Shown here: positions 63,861 through 64,000 of the stretch, piece by piece
How positions within the stretch are numbered: the stretch's first letter is position 1
Layout: each line of letters opens with the position of its first letter
Assembly (NCBI RefSeq): GCF_900142015.1
Contig: NZ_FQZN01000001.1
Span: 186,001-250,000, forward strand
Reading direction: 5' to 3'
Length of the DNA: 64,000 nucleotides
Source of the DNA: Bacteroides stercorirosoris
GTDB lineage: Bacteria; Bacteroidota; Bacteroidia; Bacteroidales; Bacteroidaceae
Notes under the pieces: generated by a model
What the model was told of the DNA's origin: nothing
What the model saw: only the letters and a program-made list of their open reading frames with translations
The model's database searches: none
Translations under genes and position numbers: made by a program

Positions 63861-64000
63861 ATGAGAAACAGATTAACGTATGGACTTATGCAACCAATGA
63901 GATTCATAATGATCCTATTGGTTTGTCATCTTAGCAACGCTACTTGGGCACAAGTGCAAAGCAATGTGAAAGGCTTAGTTACCGATTCTTCTGGCGAACC
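63861..64000 (+). CDS. SusC-like TonB-dependent transporter, N-terminus only (cut by window end)
   Basis: The ATG at 63861 opens 46 codons to the window edge: a hydrophobic signal segment (MRFIMILLVCHLSNATWAQ) followed by NVKGLVTDSSGEP, the first strand of the carboxypeptidase-D regulatory-like domain found at the start of SusC proteins. It is 92 nt after the GH29 stop on the same strand. The barrel lies outside the window, so the call rests on these two features and the context. Confidence 0.75.
   Translation, partial: MRNRLTYGLMQPMRFIMILLVCHLSNATWAQVQSNVKGLVTDSSGE

Overview
The window looks like the chromosome of a human-gut Bacteroides (inference). The evidence is paired SusC/SusD transport genes, a hybrid two-component system, many exported and lipoprotein glycoside hydrolases, and repeated -7 promoter elements of the form TAnnTTTG. 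The enzyme content (GH43, GH2, GH115, GH8, GH3, GH5 and a CE1-like esterase) points to a plant glucuronoarabinoxylan degrader of the B. intestinalis / B. cellulosilyticus / B. ovatus type; the species cannot be fixed from this alone.

Layout. (1) 1-11926, + strand: the 3' part of an enzyme operon, GH92 (cut by the window edge) - GH92 - atypical GH28 - exported FAD oxidoreductase - atypical GH28 - GH2 beta-galactosidase. It ends at a perfect hairpin. (2) 12030-25706: a GC-richer, housekeeping-like stretch. It holds a small DUF1232-like membrane protein, LiaF-like and membrane-bound LytTR genes, a flotillin/NfeD pair, a gamma-like and a beta subunit of a Na+-pumping decarboxylase, a collapsed GH2 beta-mannosidase pseudogene, catalase with an OxyR-like operator, a VanX-type dipeptidase, an M50-like membrane peptidase, an archaeal-type ATPase and a THUMP-like methyltransferase. 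(3) 25907-29807, +: GH3 and GH8 exo-oligoxylanase. (4) 48222-29938, - strand: a large polysaccharide utilization locus. In order of transcription: (alpha/alpha)6-type protein, SusC, SusD, DUF3823 lipoprotein, second (alpha/alpha)6-type protein, unknown secreted protein, esterase-propeller fusion, GH43, GH43, sulfatase-propeller fusion. (5) 48847-49908, +: GH5. (6) 53972-49980, -: the hybrid two-component regulator. (7) 54260-60931, +: a second xylan operon, a UroD-like/GH115 deletion scar followed by GH2-GH43, GH43 and aldose 1-epimerase. (8) 61051-64000: AraC regulator divergent from GH29 fucosidase and the start of another SusC.

How the genes work together (inference from families): surface SusC/SusD import oligosaccharides. 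Periplasmic and lipoprotein GH43, GH2-GH43, GH115, esterase, GH8, GH3 and GH5 enzymes strip arabinose, galactose, glucuronate and acyl groups and cut the xylan chain. The epimerase converts the released sugars, and the hybrid two-component system senses a periplasmic oligosaccharide.

The most unusual observations are: a 22-bp-period array of at least five near-palindromes (GTAAM-N4-KTTAC) in the 624-bp gap between the minus-strand locus and GH5, with related TGTAAC half-sites repeated upstream of GH3; three separate gene remnants (GH2 mannosidase, SusD, UroD::GH115) in which both ends survive but the middle is missing and the frame is lost; two paralogues of an unrecognised (alpha/alpha)6-type enzyme family, one with a C-terminal sorting-type domain; a Ser-type sulfatase fused to a GH43-like propeller; and a GH43 module present both as a lipoprotein and fused to GH2.
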